Shown in pieces: positions 10,323 to 18,897 of a stretch of DNA of 64,000 nt (positions within the stretch are counted from its first letter, which is position 1; each line of letters begins with the position of its first letter). The stretch is taken from NCBI RefSeq assembly GCF_031199965.1, contig NZ_CP133605.1:2760501-2824500 (forward strand). The letters are read 5' to 3'. Source of the stretch: Paenibacillus sp. D2_2. GTDB taxonomy: Bacteria > Bacillota > Bacilli > Paenibacillales > Paenibacillaceae. The notes under the pieces were generated by a model. That model was given only the letters and a program-made list of their open reading frames with translations. It was not told where the DNA came from and did not search any database. Made by a program: the position numbers and the translations under genes.

Positions 10323-10469
10323 ATGAACAAGACGGATGCGAAGCATAGCTCCAAGCAAGTAAGAAGGAAATCAGGTGTTCCAAATCTTAATGCGGAATTT
10401 GCCGCAGACACAGGCGCTGGTGCAGATGCAAAAGCCTCTAAAGGAGCCACCCAAAAGGCGAAGCATTAG
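10323..10469 (+). CDS. Small gamma-type SASP-like spore peptide
   Basis: 48 residues, rich in Lys, Ala, Ser and Thr, starting MNKTDAKHSSKQ and containing NAEFAADTGAGADAK, which resembles the EFASET blocks of gamma-type small acid-soluble spore proteins that act as an amino-acid reserve. Strong GGAGGT 8 bases before ATG 10323. It has only one repeat unit where Bacillus SspE has two, and the match is by eye, so the family call is moderate. A terminator follows. Confidence 0.55.
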   Translation: MNKTDAKHSSKQVRRKSGVPNLNAEFAADTGAGADAKASKGATQKAKH

Positions 10470-10570
10470 ACAGCTGAATTTATGCTTGCTTTGATGAAAC
10501 AAGAGCTCAGAGCCACCTGTTCGGACTGGTGAGAAGCCGAATTGAAGATATGTAAGCAGAATGAGTATAA

Positions 10571-10606
10571 GACCACTGTGGTATAACCAAGTGGCCTTTT
10601 TTTATT
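10571..10606 (+). terminator. Rho-independent terminator
   Basis: gaccact / agtggcc stem (one G-U pair) followed by T7, about 100 bases after the SASP-like peptide gene. Confidence 0.6.
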
Positions 10607-10704
10607 TGTCAGGGATACGAATTTTGCATTAAAGCAAAAAAAACGAGGTTCTTTTCGAGATCAGCGGAGATAATACGTTTCTTGTCATTTCACATCGGAT
10701 AATG

Positions 10705-11955
10705 TTATCGTGATTGGACATTGCGCTTATGATTGATTTTAGATAGAGTGGAACGGCCCTCTTTGATGTTAAGGGCCAGAATCACGCACAACACTAGTAA
10801 CCCCATCATCAAATACACCGAGTTGATCCACGAATCACTGTTCCCTTTTACAAGCTGCATAGCCAATATGACAAGCACGCCTCCCAGGTTGCCGGTCAGC
10901 ATAATCAATCCCGTCGCCTCTCCGGCATGTTGCTCACCGGCCAGACGCTCCGTATGCGACAGCAGCAAAGAGTAACCGGGCAGGAAGATAAATCCGAGCA
11001 CAGCGCCCAATATAAGCAGAAGCATATATTGATCTATGGTGCATATCAAATAGACAAGCACAATGGAGATCAAACAGCTAATCCACAGGAAAGGCTTCAT
11101 CCTACCAAGCTTGTCGGATATACCTGGAATGATGCTCGCACCAACGATACCTCCTATGATCAGCATTCCCCCGATCAAGCCCGCCCCTTCGGCATCAATG
11201 CCGTTAGGCTTAAGAATCGGCTCAAGCCATGAAGTGAGACCGTTAAAGAAGCCGAGCGCGAGCAGTGAAATGATCGAGATTAAGAGGAGCTGCCGATTGC
11301 GCAGCAGCGGAATATAATCTCGCCAGCTGATCCCGCCGGATTCATTCGTCATCTGTTCATTCAGCTTATTTTGCGGATTTGGATAAGCTACAAGTGCAAA
11401 CAACACTGCTGACACAATCGTGATCACCGCAAAAATGACCATTGTCATTTGAAGTCCAGTTGCTTCTACAAGCATCGGTGTACCTGCAAGCGCTAAAGCC
11501 ATACCTGCGAACATACCAACGGTTCCCACTCCGGTCGCCATGGCCTGTTGCTTTTGTCCGAACCAATCGACCACCAGCTTGGATATCCCGTTTATCACAT
11601 ACGGCTGCCCAATAGCAATCCCAATCTGTCCAATCAGTAGCCACATAAAACTGTAGTCCATAATACGAACACAGGCGAATATTGCCATAATCCAACCACC
11701 GATTCCGATCCCGAACCGATAGCCTTTGCGGTCAATGACGATTCCGGCATGGATAGAAAGAAGTACATAAATGAGTGGAAAAACAATGAGCAGCCAGTTG
11801 ATATCCGATTCCGTCACATGATAAGTTGCTTCCAGCATCGTAATCAAGGGAGCAAAATTAAGCCAGAGCATTTGGCTGATTCCTGCTAGTATCGTAAAGC
11901 TGACTAATACGGTGTAGCGATTTGTAAAGCGAGGTTGCTTGGCAATTGAGTTCAA
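10705..11955 (-). CDS. MFS transporter, FLVCR-like
   Basis: 416 residues with 12 membrane segments. The segment-2/3 loop IVIDRKGYRFGIG is the MFS motif A. The stretch GQPYVINGISKLVVDWFGQKQQAMATGVGTVGMF closely resembles the corresponding loop of FLVCR/heme-choline-type MFS carriers, hence the subgroup label, which is inference. The start is a TTG with GGGGGA upstream. Single-gene unit; substrate unknown. Confidence 0.86.
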   Translation of the reverse strand: MNSIAKQPRFTNRYTVLVSFTILAGISQMLWLNFAPLITMLEATYHVTESDINWLLIVFPLIYVLLSIHAGIVIDRKGYRFGIGIGGWIMAIFACVRIMDYSFMWLLIGQIGIAIGQPYVINGISKLVVDWFGQKQQAMATGVGTVGMFAGMALALAGTPMLVEATGLQMTMVIFAVITIVSAVLFALVAYPNPQNKLNEQMTNESGGISWRDYIPLLRNRQLLLISIISLLALGFFNGLTSWLEPILKPNGIDAEGAGLIGGMLIIGGIVGASIIPGISDKLGRMKPFLWISCLISIVLVYLICTIDQYMLLLILGAVLGFIFLPGYSLLLSHTERLAGEQHAGEATGLIMLTGNLGGVLVILAMQLVKGNSDSWINSVYLMMGLLVLCVILALNIKEGRSTLSKINHKRNVQSR

Positions 11956-12093
11956 CTTCAGTTCCCCCTGTTCCTCATATTAATCATTATAATTATGACA
12001 ATATTACGGCCTTTATTTGAGTATTCCTATTAAGAATTAGAAAGCTGTATCTCGAATCATGGCGCAATACCTTCGTATGGTATAATAATCGAA

Positions 12094-12258
12094 ATGATTT
12101 TGGAGGATTTCGATAAGCATACGAAGGACGAGTTCATCATCGTAGCAGAAGAGGGCGGTATCCTTTTGGGCTTTTCCTCTAAGCATGATATAGTGGACAA
12201 GAAGTCGAACATTAGGCGGTTTATTTTGGGTCAAAGTTTGAATTTGTGTCTACAATGA
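12094..12258 (+). pseudogene. Gene fragment, possibly GNAT acetyltransferase
   Basis: A 54-codon open frame with protein-like composition, starting MILEDFDKHTKDEFIIVAEEG and continuing GILLGFSSKHD. The pattern FIIVAEEGGILLGF matches the first strands of GNAT acetyltransferases, but the rest of that fold is missing and the frame ends just before dus. A TATAAT lies immediately upstream. Probably a remnant; weak call. Confidence 0.3.
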
Positions 12259-12275
12259 GAGGATTTGAGCTTGAA

Positions 12276-13258
12276 GTGAAAAATAATTTTTGGCTTGATT
12301 TACCCGGCCTTTTTTTGTACTTGCGCCAATGGAAGATGTGACGCACGTTGTTTTTCGACATGTCGTGAGTAAAGCAGGAAGACCGGATGTGTTTTTTACA
12401 GAGTTTGCGAATACGGAGAGCTATTGTCACCCAGAAGGAAATCATAGTGTGCGTGGCCGTTTACTATTTAACGAGGATGAACAACCTATGGTTGCACATA
12501 TATGGGGCGATAAGCCTGAGTATTTTCAAAAAATGAGTATCGATATGGCGAAGTTAGGATTTAAAGGGATCGACATCAATATGGGTTGTCCTGTTCATAA
12601 TGTGGCATCCAATGGGAAGGGGAGTGGCTTAATTCTTCGTCCAGAGGCTGCAACTGACATCATACAAGCAGCAAAGGCAGGAGGATTGCCTGTAAGTGTG
12701 AAGACCAGACTTGGTTTCACTAGGGTTGATGAATGGCAGGACTGGTTGACACATATATTGAAGCAAGATATTGCTAATCTTTCGATTCATTTGCGTACAA
12801 GAGAGGAAATGAGCCAAGTCGATGCGCATTGGGAACTGATTCCTGAAATTAAGAAACTTCGAGATCATGTGGCACCACATACGCTGTTGACGATTAATGG
12901 AGACATTCCTGACCGTCAAACGGGCTTGAAGCTGGCTGAACAATATGGTGTGGATGGGATCATGATCGGGCGTGGTATTTTTAAAAATCCATTTGCCTTT
13001 GAAAAAGAGCCGAGGGAACATAGCAGTACCGAACACCTTGATCTTTTAAGATTGCAGCTTGATCTCCATGATCACTATTCTCAACAATTAGAGGTACGTC
13101 CATTCAAGGCTCTTCATCGCTTTTTCAAAATTTATGTCAAAGGATTTAGAGGAGCAAGTGAACTAAGAAATCAATTGATGAGCACGGCATCTACAGATGA
13201 AGTACGTGCACTTCTGGACGATTTTGCGAGGCATATGGATGAGGGTGAAGACAGTTAA
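12276..13258 (+). pseudogene. tRNA-dihydrouridine synthase, frameshifted at the N-terminus
   Basis: FMN- and NADPH-dependent reduction of uridine to dihydrouridine in tRNA D-loops. From 12329 the frame shows the family intact: [24 protein letters not shown] with the catalytic-site Cys, [25 protein letters not shown] and [15 protein letters not shown]. The first 18 codons ([10 protein letters not shown]) lie in another frame; adding one C at the C3 run 12303-12305 gives [15 protein letters not shown], as in Bacillus homologues. So one base is missing and the gene is probably functional. GTG 12276 is chosen because homologues begin MKxNFW; an ATG at 12255 is the alternative. About 327 residues. 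Confidence 0.88.
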
Positions 13259-13280
13259 ATGATGTAGCTTTTTGTAGTAA

Positions 13281-13318
13281 AGAAGACAGCAGGATCCTCC
13301 TGTGTGTCTTCTTTTTTT
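13281..13318 (+). terminator. Rho-independent terminator after dus
   Basis: agaagacagcagga / tcctgtgtgtcttct imperfect stem followed by T7, 23 bases after the dus stop. Confidence 0.8.
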
Positions 13319-13670
13319 GTGTTTAGATGCAGAAGCATTCAACAAGGAAGGGCGAATTTAGCGATGATAGCAGAGATAGTTATGAGTGGTCCGCAATTTT
13401 CAGCACGGAGTTTCAAAGAATTCACGAAGGATGTGACCCCACGGAAGCGGTCAAAAGGACCAATTCATGTGTTAAATAGAATTAAAGAAATTGTTCTAGA
13501 GATCATGTCATTCGTAGGAATCAATCAAACTTCTATTAAGTGCATGGGCATGGGAATACCTGTTAAGTTAACAGGCAGAACAATTCCAATATGTGGTATT
13601 ATATAAAGGGGTAGTTTGAAGATTAGATGAGTAACTAAAAGTTGGATCCGTTATTTTGAGGAGTGATATA
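13319..13670. other. Intergenic stretch without a convincing gene
   Basis: About 350 bases between the dus terminator and the next lipoprotein gene. A 100-codon open frame at 13304 overlaps the terminator, lacks a ribosome site and has no recognisable fold, so I do not call it. The only notable item is a copy of the ttaagttaacaggcagaa motif at 13563. Confidence 0.5.
13563..13580 (+). repeat. Copy of the CTAACGGGCAG-type dispersed motif
   Basis: ttaagttaacaggcagaa, identical over 18 bases to 40444-40461 and related to the copies at 16898, 18051, 18716, 25731, 50620 and 56944. Confidence 0.55.
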
Positions 13671-14306
13671 TTGAGGCAAGCAAGATTAGTTTTATTAGTG
13701 CTATCCATGTTGTCCTTAGTATCAGCATGCAGCAGTACAGATAAGACCATTAGGGCCGAAGCCCCTGTGAAATCCCTCGAAGAAGATCAAGTAAAAACGT
13801 CCTTAAGTAAAGATATTAACACGAATCCTCGTGAGGAATACATTGAAAAGTTCTCTTATCTGAAACAGCTGTCTTTAGAGAAGCAGGAGGCTTTTACTAG
13901 ATTTAAAGATAAGAGGAACTTGCAATACCTTTACAATTTTACCCCCGAGGATATGGTGCTGGTTTATCTTCACTGTCTATCAATTAGTGACCCAGACTTG
14001 ATATATACGATTACTCTTAATGAGGGGCAACTTCCTGATCAAGACAAATTTCGGAAAGATTATTTCGAATATGCTTCAAATTATGATTCTGAAACAGCAG
14101 TACATTACAGATATTATGATTCTATAAAAGTGGATGAGAGTACGGCTGAGGAGAATAAGGTAACGGTACTTATTACGGTTAGTATAGAAAGTATGACTCA
14201 TACCATGGCTTTGGGGTTACAAAAAGAAGATCAAGTTTGGAAGCTGGATATCTATCCTATGATAAAAGAATATATAAATAAAGCGAGTAAGAACAAAACA
14301 AAATAG
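13671..14306 (+). CDS. Lipoprotein of unknown function
   Basis: 211 residues. A lipoprotein signal peptide (RQARLVLLVLSMLSLVSAC) with lipobox VSAC is followed by a charged, Ser/Glu-rich linker and a mainly helical N-terminal half, then a beta-rich end (TVLITVSIESMTHTMALGLQKED). The start is TTG 13671 with GAGGAG 7 bases upstream. Anchored outside the membrane after lipidation. 34 bases separate it from the alpha/beta hydrolase, so the two may be co-transcribed. No family recognised. Confidence 0.78.
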   Translation: MRQARLVLLVLSMLSLVSACSSTDKTIRAEAPVKSLEEDQVKTSLSKDINTNPREEYIEKFSYLKQLSLEKQEAFTRFKDKRNLQYLYNFTPEDMVLVYLHCLSISDPDLIYTITLNEGQLPDQDKFRKDYFEYASNYDSETAVHYRYYDSIKVDESTAEENKVTVLITVSIESMTHTMALGLQKEDQVWKLDIYPMIKEYINKASKNKTK

Positions 14307-14340
14307 GTTATTTCAAATAAAAAAAGCTGAGGTTACGTGT

Positions 14341-15248
14341 ATGACAGTTTTGAAAAAACGAAAGTGGATTTTATGGTTGTCAGCGTTAGTCCTTATCGTT
14401 GCAGTTCCAATAACTATTTTCATGCAAATAATCATTCATTCTAATGTTCCAGCACTTGCAGAAGGAAGCATTGAGCAGCGATATGCACGACATGGAAGCT
14501 ATCATGTAAAGGTAGAAGAAGTTAAGAGTGAGAACGGAGAGGCTTTATTTAGAATATACTACCCAGCATTTCAAGGAGACGAAACTTATCCTATTATTTC
14601 TTGGGGGAATGGAACCGATGCTACGCCAGATCGATATGATGAGCTCTTATCTCATCTTGCTAGCTGGGGATTCATAGTAATCGATTCCTATAGCAAGACA
14701 ACAGGAACAGGCAAAGAAATTGTGGATGCTATTGATTATTTGAGAAATGAAAACAAGGTAACAAACAGCTTGTTTTATCGAAAAATAAAAATGGAACAGA
14801 TTGGTGTAGCGGGACATTCTCAAGGGTCTACGGGAGTCATAAATGCGCATACCAACTATAAAATTGGATCGTTGATTAAGACGGTTGTATCCATTGCTCT
14901 CCCGAGTTTGAAGTATTGTGATCCAGAAGATGTGTACGATACAGCACGTATTACCGTACCTTTCCTCATTATAGGGGGACACGAGATTTTCTAATCTCAC
15001 CGGTATCAACAAATCAATTAGCCTTACATAGTACTAACGCAAGCACGCCGGTTATGATGGGGATGGCCAAAGGTGCAGCTCATACTGCGATTGAAGGTAA
15101 TGGTGGCAATCATAGGGGGTATTTGACGGCTTGGATGAGATATCAACTGCTTGATGATCAGGAAGCCATGAAGGCATTTCAAGGGGATTCTTCCGAGATG
15201 ATGCATAATACAAATTGGGTGGATGTTATACAAGTAAATATGGATTAA
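14341..15248 (+). pseudogene. Membrane-anchored alpha/beta hydrolase, frameshifted
   Basis: An N-terminal membrane anchor (KWILWLSALVLIVAVPITIF) precedes an alpha/beta-hydrolase fold of the chlorophyllase/PET-hydrolase-like group: oxyanion region PIISWGNGTDATP, nucleophile elbow GVAGHSQGSTG (Ser about residue 161), acid region FLIIGG and a catalytic His in AAHTAIEGNGGNHRG. The first frame stops at 14994; the G5 run at 14974-14978 lacks one G, and restoring it gives LIIGGTRDFLISPVSTNQ continuing to 15248. About 302 residues rebuilt. An exported or cell-surface esterase is likely; substrate unknown. Confidence 0.8.
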
Positions 15249-15283
15249 TCCGTGCATCAATAACAAAAATATTGTTCAAACCT

Positions 15284-15331
15284 CAGCATCGATGCCAACT
15301 CGATAACCAGTTGTCTGTGTCGTTGGTATAA
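15284..15331 (+). pseudogene. 3' fragment of a GNAT gene paralogous to 24790-25539
   Basis: Fifteen codons reading QHRCQLDNQLSVSLV then a stop match QYRCQLHNQESVSLA in the C-terminal part of the GNAT protein encoded at 24790-25539, with matching DNA around the shared gatgccaact. It is a broken-off tail with nothing of the gene upstream. Confidence 0.6.
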
Positions 15332-15444
15332 CCGGTAAAATTTGCTTATAATCAAATTTTCTTTTGATTTCTCACAAAGGGTTATGTCAGACTATAGAAG
15401 TGAAATTGCATTTCAACTTTTTCCCGCGAAAGGAGATGTTTTAA

Positions 15445-15477
15445 ATGACTGCTAAGGTATTGGTGGTTTTATCTTAA
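15445..15477 (+). pseudogene. Ten-codon remnant, possibly the start of a DJ-1/PfpI gene
   Basis: AAAGGAGATG is followed by ATG and MTAKVLVVLS then a stop. The string is typical of the first strand of DJ-1/PfpI-like proteins. Either a remnant after deletion or a short leader peptide for the downstream gene; I favour remnant. Confidence 0.3.
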
Positions 15478-15656
15478 CCGAATATCGGGCATAGTAAATT
15501 CCAATCTAAGATTATATCTTGGAATGAGAGTATCCTGGAATTATCAATCGTGTTTTTTGCTATGCCGTAAACAGTAACCTTTCGTGAATACTGCTGTTAG
15601 CGGGATACGATGAAGGCCGTATCTCTTTTAGATTATAAGCCGACTTTTGGCTTTTC

Positions 15657-15699
15657 GCCGCGGAACAGTAGCTTCTTAGGAGGCTGTTGTTTCGCGGTA
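15657..15699 (+). promoter_or_regulatory. Large hairpin upstream of the APH-like gene, possible attenuator
   Basis: ccgcggaaca ... tgtttcgcgg forms a long imperfect stem followed by tatttttatg, terminator-like, about 110 bases before the coding start. Such hairpins before resistance genes can act as attenuators; no experimental hint here. Confidence 0.45.
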
Positions 15700-15811
15700 T
15701 TTTTATGCCCAAAAACAACTTTAATTTCTAGGAGAGAATAGGGTCAATGATTGATTCAAAACAATATGAAAAATATTTCACCTTGTTAAAATATGATTGG
15801 AGGACTTCAAA

Positions 15812-16840
15812 ATGAATGAAATAAAAGCCGAAACTCTAATACAGGTTTTAAGCAAAATGCTAGGTACTGAAATAATCTGCGTCGATTTCCATACCAAACA
15901 ATTACATGGAGGTACAGTGGGTGATGTACAGCTTGTAATGGGCAATGCCAAAACCACTGACGGGGGTGAATTACCCTATAAAATCGTTTTGAAATCGCAG
16001 AAGAAATGGGAACGCTACAGCGATCCCGATTCATGGCGTAGGGAATATGATTTTTATAAATCTAATTTCGGCGCTTTGTTTTATGAATCATTCCGTTGGC
16101 CTGAATGTTATCACGTCGAAATGAACGAAGAAGAAAACGAAACGCAGATATGGATGGAATATATCGACGGCATATCGGGATTAGACTTGACTGGCGATAT
16201 GTATAAACAAGCAGCCGAGGAATTAGGACGGTTCCAAGGCAAGTTATACGCCCAGCCAGCATATTTACAGAACTTGAGCAATCTGAGCAAAGTAGATTAT
16301 ATGAAGAATTTCTATCTTCATTATAGGTCATGGAATAGAGTGTACGATTATATACGCTCGGACGACTGCGTAATCCCGCAACACTTATGTAAAATGCTCA
16401 TCGACATTGATGAAAACGCAGATGAAATAATCAACCGTATTGAAAAGCTACCCATCGTGCTGTGCCACAGGGATTTTTGGGTGACAAATATTATATCTTC
16501 AGACGGTAAAATCATAGTCATCGACTGGGATACCTCTGGGTGGGGCTATTTAGGTGAAGATATGGCAAGTCTTATTGCGGACGAAGCCGATATTGAACAC
16601 ATGGTTGAATACTACCGCAGATGTGTCCCAGCGTATTACAAGGGCTTCTCGGAATATGTTGATATTTCACACATAACGGATAACTGCGTTTATGAGATGA
16701 TTCTATTTTTATTCGGGTACAGGCTTGTCGAATGGATTATGGACGCAGGATCGGGCAACGAAATCCAAGATACGGATGATGAGAGAACGCTGCACATTCA
16801 AACCCTGCAAAAAGTCTATGAAATGAAGAATACCAACTAA
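15812..16840 (+). CDS. APH-family phosphotransferase (aminoglycoside/choline-kinase fold)
   Basis: 342 residues with the protein-kinase-like APH fold. The catalytic loop is LCHRDFWVTNII (Asp in HRD and the Asn four residues on) and the metal-binding Asp is in IVIDWDTSGWG, the DFG equivalent. The N-terminal lobe has LPYKIVLKSQKKWER with the likely ATP Lys. Aminoglycoside, macrolide, homoserine and choline kinases all share this set, so the substrate is open. ATG 15812 has GGAGG 8 bases upstream; a TTG at 15797 overlaps that site and is rejected. Terminator follows. Confidence 0.85.
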   Translation: MNEIKAETLIQVLSKMLGTEIICVDFHTKQLHGGTVGDVQLVMGNAKTTDGGELPYKIVLKSQKKWERYSDPDSWRREYDFYKSNFGALFYESFRWPECYHVEMNEEENETQIWMEYIDGISGLDLTGDMYKQAAEELGRFQGKLYAQPAYLQNLSNLSKVDYMKNFYLHYRSWNRVYDYIRSDDCVIPQHLCKMLIDIDENADEIINRIEKLPIVLCHRDFWVTNIISSDGKIIVIDWDTSGWGYLGEDMASLIADEADIEHMVEYYRRCVPAYYKGFSEYVDISHITDNCVYEMILFLFGYRLVEWIMDAGSGNEIQDTDDERTLHIQTLQKVYEMKNTN

Positions 16841-16862
16841 CGGACTCGATAGTTCAACCATG

Positions 16863-16893
16863 ACAAGGCTGCCAGCTCAATTGGCAGCCTTGT
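16863..16893 (+). terminator. Hairpin terminator after the APH-like gene
   Basis: Perfect 12-bp stem acaaggctgcca / tggcagccttgt with a 7-nt loop, 22 bases after the stop; T-tract poor. Confidence 0.75.
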
Positions 16894-16897
16894 TGCG

Positions 16898-16908
16898 CTA
16901 ACGGGCAG
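16898..16908 (+). repeat. Copy of the CTAACGGGCAG dispersed motif
   Basis: ctaacgggcag directly after the terminator of the APH-like gene, in the same orientation as that gene. Confidence 0.5.
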
Positions 16909-16959
16909 ATTACAGCAAGAACAAAAAAGCATCTGTATAATCAGTTACAGAGTAGCCAC

Positions 16960-17934
16960 TCAAACACGCAGAAAATGGTTTAATGCATTAAGTAAACCCT
17001 GAGGGTCCTCCTCCGGTATGAGGTGACCGCATGGTAGGGAGTATCCTGTATAATTAGCTGCATACTTTCGCCATAGATCAAGAACATTAAATAATTGTCC
17101 GACGGTTCCCTTTTGTCCCCATAGGACGAGCAGCGGTTGTTTCGCCTTTAGTCCGGTTTGTTCTTTTTCGATCGTAACATCAATGGTGACTGAGGCACGA
17201 TAATCCTCACAAACAGCGTGTACGCAAGATGGATTTCGATAACAACGTAAATATTCGGCATAGGCTTCAGGTGTTACCGCTCCCGGTGTTTTACTTTGAG
17301 TAGAAAGATGCTCTGTCAAATAAAGTGCTGGCGTAGCGTTTATCATGCACTCAGGTAATGGGGCGGACTGAATATGATAAAACCACCAAAAATATTTAGT
17401 AGCAAACTCCTGATTGGTGTGAGCATACATCTCAGTGGTAGGAGCAATGTCAAGAACAACAGCTCTTTCGACTGAATAAGGATGATCTAACATCATCTGA
17501 AAAAGAACCCGTCCACCTCGGTCATGACCCACAGCTTGGAATTGCTTGAAACCAAGGGTGTTCATCACTTGTATTTGATCGTGTCCCATCTCTCTCTTCG
17601 AATAACGAATATGATCTAGGCCTCCATCCGGTTTGCTAGAGTCACCGTAACCTCGCAAATCCGTTAAAACCACAGTAAACTTTTTTGCAAGCGTTCCGGC
17701 AACCTTGTGCCAGGCAATGTGTGTTTCGGGATGTCCATGTAGCAGAAGTAACGGGGGACCAGAGCCGCCGACCAGTGTGTTAATGATTGCTCCACTTGTG
17801 CGTATATATTGTTGTCTAAAACCGGGGAAAAATTTTAGGTTCGCTTCTAAGGCTGGCGCAGCCGATTGATTAGACGCTTTAACCGCTGCGGAAAAAGCTC
17901 CTGAATCATCTAGAGGAAGAAACGGAGAAGTCAT
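16960..17934 (-). CDS. Alpha/beta hydrolase, haloacetate-dehalogenase-like
   Basis: 324 residues. LLLLHGHPETHIAWHKVA (oxyanion HG), LTDLRGYGDSSKP, nucleophile elbow AVGHDRGGRVLFQMMLDHP with Asp as nucleophile and the DRxxR pair of fluoroacetate dehalogenases, and the catalytic His in CGHLIPEEDP. Where those enzymes have YWHWF this one has YFWWF, so the halide-binding His is replaced by Trp, which makes true defluorination doubtful. Epoxide-hydrolase-like activity is an alternative. ATG 17934 follows GAGAGGTGAT; a TTG at 17958 is rejected. Confidence 0.85.
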   Translation of the reverse strand: MTSPFLPLDDSGAFSAAVKASNQSAAPALEANLKFFPGFRQQYIRTSGAIINTLVGGSGPPLLLLHGHPETHIAWHKVAGTLAKKFTVVLTDLRGYGDSSKPDGGLDHIRYSKREMGHDQIQVMNTLGFKQFQAVGHDRGGRVLFQMMLDHPYSVERAVVLDIAPTTEMYAHTNQEFATKYFWWFYHIQSAPLPECMINATPALYLTEHLSTQSKTPGAVTPEAYAEYLRCYRNPSCVHAVCEDYRASVTIDVTIEKEQTGLKAKQPLLVLWGQKGTVGQLFNVLDLWRKYAANYTGYSLPCGHLIPEEDPQGLLNALNHFLRV

Positions 17935-18014
17935 TTTATCATCACCTCTCTTAATCAATATTTCTATTACTGGAACATGATGTATTAAAGTTGTTTCGTT
18001 ATTTGACCAAAAGA

Positions 18015-18041
18015 AAACCGCCTTCGTAGAATAGGCGGTTT
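18015..18041 (-). terminator. Terminator between minus-strand genes
   Basis: aaaccgcct / aggcggttt stem with flanking A and T tracts, downstream of the kinase-like gene in its own sense and upstream of the dehalogenase-like gene. Confidence 0.75.
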
Positions 18042-18050
18042 ATTGCTATA

Positions 18051-18063
18051 GTTATCCGTTAGT
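18051..18063 (-). repeat. Diverged copy of the CTAACGGGCAG motif
   Basis: Minus-strand actaacggataac just after the P-loop kinase gene, in its orientation. Confidence 0.4.
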
Positions 18064-18079
18064 ACAACAATAAAAATCA

Positions 18080-18637
18080 TTATAAAGCGAATCTGTTCTT
18101 AATGATTTCAGCAACCTCACAAGCACTTAAATTCGAGTTGTTAATTCTGATGTAATTTCCTCTTTTAATTTCTCCCTCGAAGGAGTTTAATCGATGTTGC
18201 TCCATTGTCTGTAATAGATCCTGTTCAGAACGAGTAACATTCCTTTTTGTTGGTTTGTGTTCAAGTCTGTGAGGAGTCTTGTTACGCTCAATTCTTTTCT
18301 CAAGATCGGCTTCAAGTTCAACAAAATACACTTCGCCATCTTTATCTTCGATTGTTTTGCAAATTTTATCAACGTAGTCCCAATCCTCATGCAAATCGAA
18401 TCCCCATACGTAAGTGAATATCATTCCATACATATCACTATCAGCGGCGGCTTCAAATATGTCTTGACGAAATTTATTTACTAATCTCCACATTTCACTA
18501 TTAAAACCGAATAGGGGAGCTAACATTTCAATTGTTACGTGATTGTGGAACAACTTTAGTTTAGTTACCTTCTCCAATTGATGTCCTACTGTCATTTTTC
18601 CTACAGCCTGCGGACCAAATATTATAACAAATTTCAT
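18080..18637 (-). CDS. P-loop kinase-like NTPase (shikimate/adenylate-kinase-like)
   Basis: 185 residues. The Walker A is IIFGPQAVGKMTVG at the N-terminus. FHNHVTIEML and a C-terminal RIERNKTPHRLEHKPTKRN segment with several Arg resemble the lid of small-molecule kinases. The central VYFVELEADLEKRI strand matches the phosphoryl-acceptor side. Probably phosphorylates a small metabolite or antibiotic; not identified. It stands alone, with CTAACGGG-type motifs on both sides in the same orientation. Confidence 0.75.
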   Translation of the reverse strand: MKFVIIFGPQAVGKMTVGHQLEKVTKLKLFHNHVTIEMLAPLFGFNSEMWRLVNKFRQDIFEAAADSDMYGMIFTYVWGFDLHEDWDYVDKICKTIEDKDGEVYFVELEADLEKRIERNKTPHRLEHKPTKRNVTRSEQDLLQTMEQHRLNSFEGEIKRGNYIRINNSNLSACEVAEIIKNRFAL

Positions 18638-18715
18638 TAAATCATCCCCTTGGAAGATATTTCAATAATTCTATCACAATTTGAACAAGATTCGAAGCAG
18701 TTTTATTGAATTAGA

Positions 18716-18726
18716 CTGCCCGTTAG
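18716..18726 (-). repeat. Copy of the CTAACGGGCAG dispersed motif
   Basis: Minus-strand ctaacgggcag about 80 bases upstream of the P-loop kinase gene. Confidence 0.5.
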
Positions 18727-18897
18727 CTTAACAAGAATAAGCAGAAAGCCGAAGTTTGGCATTCGTGTCGGTCACAGTAAATAGGCATGATTTGACTTAG
18801 TAAAACTACAAAGAGGATAATTTAACCAAATGGCGAATAGATTGTCACTGAATACTAAGGTTCAAGTAATCGATGAGACGAAGAGGGGAAAACCGAA

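Larger units (their letters stand above)
15332..15811. other. Intergenic region upstream of the APH-like gene
   Basis: About 480 bases holding a 10-codon start of a lost gene (15445), a large GC-rich hairpin (15657-15699) and no complete gene. An upstream smaller stem aagccgac / tggctt sits at about 15637-15654. Confidence 0.5.

Noticed and set aside
12037..12234. 65-codon minus-strand frame upstream of dus
   Set aside because: It lies antisense to the GNAT-like fragment, has no ribosome site and composition typical of a shadow ORF.
13304..13606. 100-codon plus-strand open frame
   Set aside because: It starts inside the dus terminator, has no ribosome site, runs across a dispersed motif and shows no recognisable fold.
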